A DNA stretch of 64,000 bases from Pseudeuparius sepicola (taxonomy: Eukaryota; Arthropoda; Insecta; Coleoptera; Anthribidae). Under the pieces are notes generated by a model. The model saw only the letters and a program-made list of their open reading frames with translations, was not told the origin of the DNA and did no database searches. Positions 58,480 to 64,000 of the stretch are shown here, piece after piece (position 1 is the stretch's first letter; each line of letters begins with the position of its first letter). The position numbers and the translations under genes are program-made. Where the stretch lies: the NCBI GenBank assembly GCA_963920635.1, contig OY987308.1:19373096-19437095 (forward strand), given 5' to 3'.

Positions 58480-58979
58480 CAGTCGGAGCGTAATTTTACC
58501 TTCAGGATTCTTACCAACTGTTTTAGTAACGTTTTGTTTTCATATCACAAATTTGAACAGTCAATTTTCATCTTGAGGGTATCGGATGAGATTTCGATCG
58601 ATGTACGATCTCGACTTGGGATCTGACGGCGAATTCTGAAAGACTGGAACTTCGGCAGAAAACTCTAATTAAGGCATCATTAGCCTCGCTCGGATTTTAA
58701 TTTCTCCGCTTAAGCAAATTGGTCGAGAAGTCGGCCGTAATGAGGCGGGGGAGACTCGGGGGGTGAATACAAACAGGGCCGTTTGGTCGATCTTGATTCG
58801 TTTCTTATGGGAAATATTAAGAACATTATGAAAGGGCGTTCAAAGGCTATATTGCGATTGTGCTTTTGGAGTAATATCCTTTTTATGGAATTTGTGCAAA
58901 CAGAAAGTATGGAGTAATACCACAGACTTGTATATTAACATACACCTACAATGTGTCTACGGAGGGAGTTGACGTGATG
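58480..58979. other. Single-copy, moderately GC-rich DNA
   Basis: No frame of interest. Between 58600 and 58800 the composition is even and homopurine/pyrimidine-poor; could be a conserved non-coding element, but comparison is needed. Confidence 0.35.
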
Positions 58980-61369
58980 AACAAATTTTAATATTCATTT
59001 TAGGATGTAAATATAGGACATGAATATTTTAAACAAAATATCTTGAAAACGGTTTAAGATATCAAGATTTGAGCTTGAAGATCAGCTTCTTTACCTAAAA
59101 TTACATAAGAAATATGCCTTTTCGATAGATTTAAAGATGGAATAAAATTTAAAAATTCAATATCTCATATATTTATGTCAAAAAATATTTCTACGTTTAA
59201 TTTGGCTTGAAATTTATAGTTTACTTGCATAATTTGAGGTTCTGAGTCGATATAGAACTCCCTCAAAATCGTAACACCTTTTTAAAATATTAAAAAATAA
59301 AATAACATTATTTTGACTAGCGGAACTTTTGCCTCAGATAAGCACTTTTTACCTATAAAAATTGATATTTTGGAAACGATTTAAGATATTAGGATTTTAG
59401 CTATACCAGCAGCTTTTCAACGTCAATTTACATAAGAAAAAAATGCATTTTCAATCGATTTACACATGGAACAAAATTTAAAAATTCAATATGTTAATTT
59501 ACTTATGTTTAAATAATTCTACGTTTGATTTAGCCTGAAATGTTTATTTTACTTGCATAATTTGAGGTCCTGAATCGATATAGGATACCATCAAAGTCGT
59601 AACACCTTTTAAAAACATTAAAAAATAAAATAACATTATTTTGACTAGCGGAACTTTAGCCTCAGATTAGCACTTAACACTAGTATAAAAATTGATATTT
59701 TGTAAACGGTTTAAGATAGTAAGATTTTATCTTTACCAGCAGCTTTTTAACGTGAAATTACATTACAAAAAAATGCTTTTTCAATCGATTTAAACATGAA
59801 ACGAAATTTAAAAATTCTAATTTTAATTATTTTTCTCAAAATAATTCTACGTTTGATTTATTCTGAAATTTATAGTTTACTTGCATAATTTGAGGTTGTG
59901 AATCGATATAGGATACTCACAAAGTCGTGAATTTTTTTGAAATATCAACAAAATAAAATAACATTATTTTGACTAGTGGAACTTTAGCCTCAGATGAGCA
60001 CCTGTTACGTATAAAAATTGATATTTTGAAAACGGTTTAAGATAGCAAGATTCTAGCTTCACCAGCAGCTTTTTAACGTCAAATTGCATAAGACAAATGC
60101 CTTTTAAATCGATTTCAATATGGAACAAAATTCAAAAATTCAATATCTTAATTATTTTTTCCAAATAATAATTCTACGTTTGATTTTGCCGGAAATTTAT
60201 ACTATACTTGCATAATTTGACTAAATCGATATAGGATTTCCTCAAAATTTTTGCACCTTTTTTTAAGCATTAAAAAATAAAATAACATTATTATGAGTAG
60301 CGGAACTTTAGTCTCAGATGAGTACTCGATACGTATAAAAATTGATATTTTGAAAACTGTTTAAGATAGCAAGTTTCTAGCTTCACCGGCAGATTTTTAA
60401 AGTCAAATTACATAAGAAAAATGCCTTGTCAACCAAGTTAAAGATGGAACAAAATTTAAATATTTAATATTTTACCTAATTATTTATGTTCAAATAACTC
60501 TACATTTGATTTAGCCTGAAAAGTATAGTTTACTTGCATAATTTGAGGTTCTGAATCGATATAGCATACTCTCAAAGTCGTGACACTTTTTAAAATATCA
60601 ACAAAATAAAATAATATTATTTTGACTAGCGGAACCTTAGATGAGCACTTGTTCCATATAAAAATTGATATTTTGAAAACGGTTTAAGATAGCAAGATTC
60701 TAGCTTCACCGGCAGCTTTTTACCGTCAAATTACATAAGAAAAATGTTTTTCCAATCGATTTAAACATGGAACAAAATTTAAAAATTCAATATCTCATAT
60801 ATTTATGTCAAAAAAATATTTCTACGTTTAATTTGGCTTGAAATTTATAGTTTACTTGCATAATTTGAGGTTCTGAGTCGATATAGAACTCCCTCAAAAT
60901 CGTAACACCTTTTTAAAATATTAAAAAATAAAATAACATTATTTTGACTAGCGGAACTTTTGCCTCAGATAAGCACTTTTTACCTATAAAAATTGATATT
61001 TTGGAAACGATTTAAGATATTAGGATTTTAGCTATACCAGCAGCTTTTCAACGTCAATTTACATAAGAAAAAAATGCATTTTCAATCGATTTACACATGG
61101 AACAAAATTTAAAAATTCAATATGTTAATTTACTTATGTTTAAATAATTCTACGTTTGATTTAGCCTGAAATGTTTATTTTACTTGCATAATTTGAGGTC
61201 CTGAATCGATATAGGATACCATCAAAGTCGTAACACCTTTTAAAAACATTAAAAAATAAAATAATATTATTTTGACTAGCGGAACTTTACTCTCAGATGA
61301 GGTCTGTTTATATTTAAAAATTGATATCGCGAAAACTATTGAAGATAGCAAGAACATTATTTCTGAATC
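58980..61369 (-). repeat. ~326-bp tandem array 3, with an internal higher-order duplication
   Basis: Seven units; landmark cggaac occurs at 59321, 59649, 59977, 60301, 60630, 60952 and 61280 (spacings 322-329). 59161-59631 and 60791-61262 are virtually identical over about 470 bp, far closer than neighbouring units. Confidence 0.93.
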
Positions 61370-62455
61370 TAAATTATTGCTTTCATATTCAAACAATGTT
61401 TGTCTTTGCGGAATTGGACGCGTCTCATCTAATTGCATCCAGAGGTGTTAACATAAAACTTCCCCGGATCGAGCTACAGCCATGAAACCGACAGTTAATA
61501 ATAAATAACGAAAGGTTTTTCGCCTCGGTACGTAACACACTATTATTACCCTGATTTCCTGTTGTTTTGGGGCTCCATAACTTGCAGGATCGCTCGCGCT
61601 CCGAAACGAGATGACTGGTGAAATATTTAGGCGGATGTATGCATCTCCAGAATCGCGGTCGAGCTTACACGGTTCCCCTTTCAGGGGATTGAGGAGGGGC
61701 GGAAACCAAGTAGGCGAGATTTAAGGACATCGACAAATACTCAAGATATCATTCTTATACCCTGAGTAGCTTTTAGGAAAACGAAACAAGTGTATAGAAT
61801 AGGGAATTGTAAATTATTCTTATTTATAATAACACTGTAATATTTAGTCGAGAAATAGGTCGGCCACCCTAGAAAAGTCGATAGATTACAATACATTGCC
61901 ATACACGGAAGTATAAGTAGTGTGTTTATAGGGCTTCTGTGACACTTTCGTCATCGGTTCACACCTCCGCTGCATTTAAGGTGGAGACGCATGGAAAGAA
62001 TGTCACAGAAACCCCATAAACACACTACTACTGGTATATACATGGCGTCCTGTCATCAATGTCTCACTGCAAATGTATCATCCTTAAGTTTACTACCGGA
62101 AAATACTGAAACTCTTTACTCAGCGGCCGAGTCCCGTCCGCGGCGCCTGTAGCCCCGCTGAAATATCGCGCGACATCCCGAAAATTAAACGAGAGGACGT
62201 GAACGATCCTCACCCTTAATCGCACCCTCCAGGCCGAGTAATCCTCCGGGCATTTGTAATGCTTTAAGCGCGAAACGAGCCGGGAAGAATGGAGACCCGA
62301 AGGAAATAACAATCGCTCAGGGCGCCGCGTTGTTTTTCGTTAACGCGGATCCACACCGGGGGGAATCGACTCGGAGATTTCGTCGATGTCGCAGATTGTT
62401 GGCAATAAACGATGGCAAGGGTGCGTTACCATATACAGGATGATCCATGGACCAA
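61370..62455 (-). repeat. Right copy of large inverted repeat, GC-rich module
   Basis: Inverse of 33540-34740, including the palindromic element (61910-62040), ttaaggggattgagg-type words near 61680 and the incidental 82-codon frame. It joins array 3, as the left copy joins array 1. Confidence 0.85.
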
Positions 62456-62476
62456 AATCAGTCGGTTTAAGATATG

Positions 62477-63641
62477 CTGGGCTGTCCCAGAATATGTGGG
62501 CGATCTCCCGGGTTTTTACAGGGGACGTTAAAATAACATGACAAGTTCCTATAAAAAAATTCCCAGAGGGCCCCCCTCCTACGGAGATACAGGGTGTTGA
62601 AGTTCTTTTTTTGAAATTAAGTTATGGTAATATCTCCCAAAATAATCAAGCTGCTGAACTGAAATTTGGCACTGCTGTGTTTTGCTGAAGGCATCAATTT
62701 TTACGTATCTGACAGAGGGCGCCACTTGTGATGTTTTTTTGATCGGGTTATAGCTCGTAACTTTTTTGAGGTTATGTTTTTGGTCTTGCAGGTCCATCAT
62801 TTTAGTGCACATTTTCATTTTGCAACAAAAGTGTACTCTTGTTTCATAACGATAAAATCAGCCGTTTGCGTTGAAATTGGTAAAACGTTTCTCGAAACAC
62901 CTGTTATAACTTCAACATTTGAAACATAAAATCTTTACCTACCGCTTTCAAACGTTAGAGACCGACTGTACCATTTAAACTGAGAAAACAATATTTATGA
63001 ACAATGTACCAAAAATTATTCGCCTTCAAAATGGAAAGGATTGAATTTGACAAAATTTGGACACCCTATTTCAAGAAAACCAGTGATGTTTCGTCCAATG
63101 TCCATTTGGTATTTTTTTTCTTCATTTTGAATGTACAGTTGATCTGTAACATTTGAAAGCGGTAGGAGAAAGTTTTATGTTTTGAATGTTGAAGCTAGCA
63201 GATGTTTTAGGGCACGTTTCGCCAATTTAAACGCAAACGGTTGATTTTATCGTTATGAAACAAGAGTACCTCTTTGTTGCAGAATGAAAAGATGTACTAA
63301 AATGATGGACCTGCAAGACCAAAAAGATAACCTCAAAAAAGTTACGAGTACGATCTATAACACGATCAAAAAATAGTGCAAGTGGCGCCCTCTGTGAGAT
63401 ACGTAGAAATTGATGCCTTCAGCTTATTCTCCATCACCTAAATCACAGCAGTGCCAAATTTCAATTCAGCAGCTTGATTATTTGGGAGATATTGCCATAT
63501 TTAATTTCAAAAAAAGAACTTCAACACCCTGTATCTCCGTAGGGTGGCCCTCTGGGAAATTTTTTTATAGGAACTTGTCATGTCATTTTAACGTCCCCTG
63601 TATAAATCCGGGAGATTGGCCACATATTCTGGAACACCCTG
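62477..63641. mobile_element. Long-arm foldback element
   Basis: About 1165 bp: two arms of nearly 490 bp in inverse orientation around a loop of roughly 170 bp. Left end ctgggctgtcccagaatatg, right end cacatattctggaacaccctg. The frames on the arms (plus 63410-63646, minus 62579-62818) are mirror copies. Probably a Tc1/mariner-type foldback; no transposase. Confidence 0.85.
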
Positions 63642-64000
63642 TGTAATGTATTCTTTTGGAAATAAAATATCGTGTAAATTTTGTAGTGAAAATTTCAAAC
63701 GACGCAGTCGGGGACGTAAGATAAAGCGAATCGCACAAAGCGCACCACGCACGTGTGTCCCCCCCCCCCCCCCCCACAGTTCGACGTTTTTGTTCCGTTG
63801 TGAAATTAGATCATATAGGAGGCTATGGGGCTCCCTCTCGCCGTTGTTTTTCTTTGTCATTTCGCCGGGTTTATTAAATCGACTAACGACTCTCGCACGT
63901 ACTCCGAGGCCTCCCGTGATTACTACGGGCTTCGTTTTTCCGCCCCTGCCTTTATTCGGGCTCTATTCCTGATTACCTTTTTGTGCTCGATATTTTTATT
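63642..64000. other. No gene; poly(C) run
   Basis: Contains 17 consecutive C at 63759-63775, which makes artificial frames on both strands. GC-moderate unique DNA to the window end. Confidence 0.5.

Noticed and set aside
63583..63972. Coding frames around the poly(C) run
   Set aside because: Frames on both strands arise from the C run and from a mirror arm of the foldback element; no domain.
37118..64000. Catalytic (HExxH), disintegrin or transmembrane exons of the ADAM gene
   Set aside because: Looked for the zinc-binding motif and the segment following NYGVEKFLELFS on the plus strand; none seen, so the exons are taken to lie outside the window.

Overview
The window is insect genomic DNA, most likely from a holometabolous insect with an AT-rich, transposon-laden genome. 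It carries spliced insect genes, a chemosensory ionotropic receptor (a protostome family), tRNA-derived SINEs and many TA-, TTAA- and 7-10 bp-duplicating DNA transposons. There is no prokaryotic signal. Species and order cannot be fixed from the sequence alone.

Two host genes are present. (1) On the plus strand, three phase-compatible exons (21822-22140, 27079-27344, 36977-37117) encode the second half of the prodomain and the start of the metalloprotease region of an ADAM10/Kuzbanian-type sheddase. The signal-peptide exons must lie upstream of the window. The catalytic, disintegrin and membrane exons must lie beyond 64000, so the intron after 37117 is longer than 26.8 kb. (2) On the minus strand, nested inside that long intron, seven phase-compatible exons (40499 down to 37279) form a 451-codon C-terminal part of an ionotropic receptor (IR): S1 lobe, M1, pore loop, M3, S2 lobe and M4, with a poly(A) signal at 37207-37212. 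Its stop codon is only 161 bp past ADAM exon 36977-37117. A candidate signal-peptide exon lies at 42233-42268, separated from the rest by a transposon pile-up.

Everything else is intronic or intergenic and largely mobile DNA. 1-21076: mariner-like elements, CACTG-TIR elements, THAP/P-like remnants, SINEs, a (TA)n microsatellite. 21077-27078: a hAT MITE ending 46 bp before an ADAM exon, a THAP-derived MITE, and a local tandem duplication split by a 1.45-kb element. 27345-36976: LINE pieces, foldback elements, a DUF4817 element with a nested insertion, and the left copy of a large inverted repeat containing a ~326-bp tandem array. 40573-49550: nested P-like/Mutator-like insertions, LINE, a 7-bp-TSD element, SINEs and a hAT-like element. 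49854-64000: foldbacks, second and third ~326-bp arrays, a copia fragment inside a 10-bp-TSD element, the right copy of the inverted repeat and a long-arm foldback.

Several insertions can be dated relative to one another because the window also holds the matching empty site. The most unusual features are the antisense IR gene tucked against an ADAM10 exon, the inverted repeat bracketing it, and several element families with exact 7-, 9- or 10-bp target duplications.
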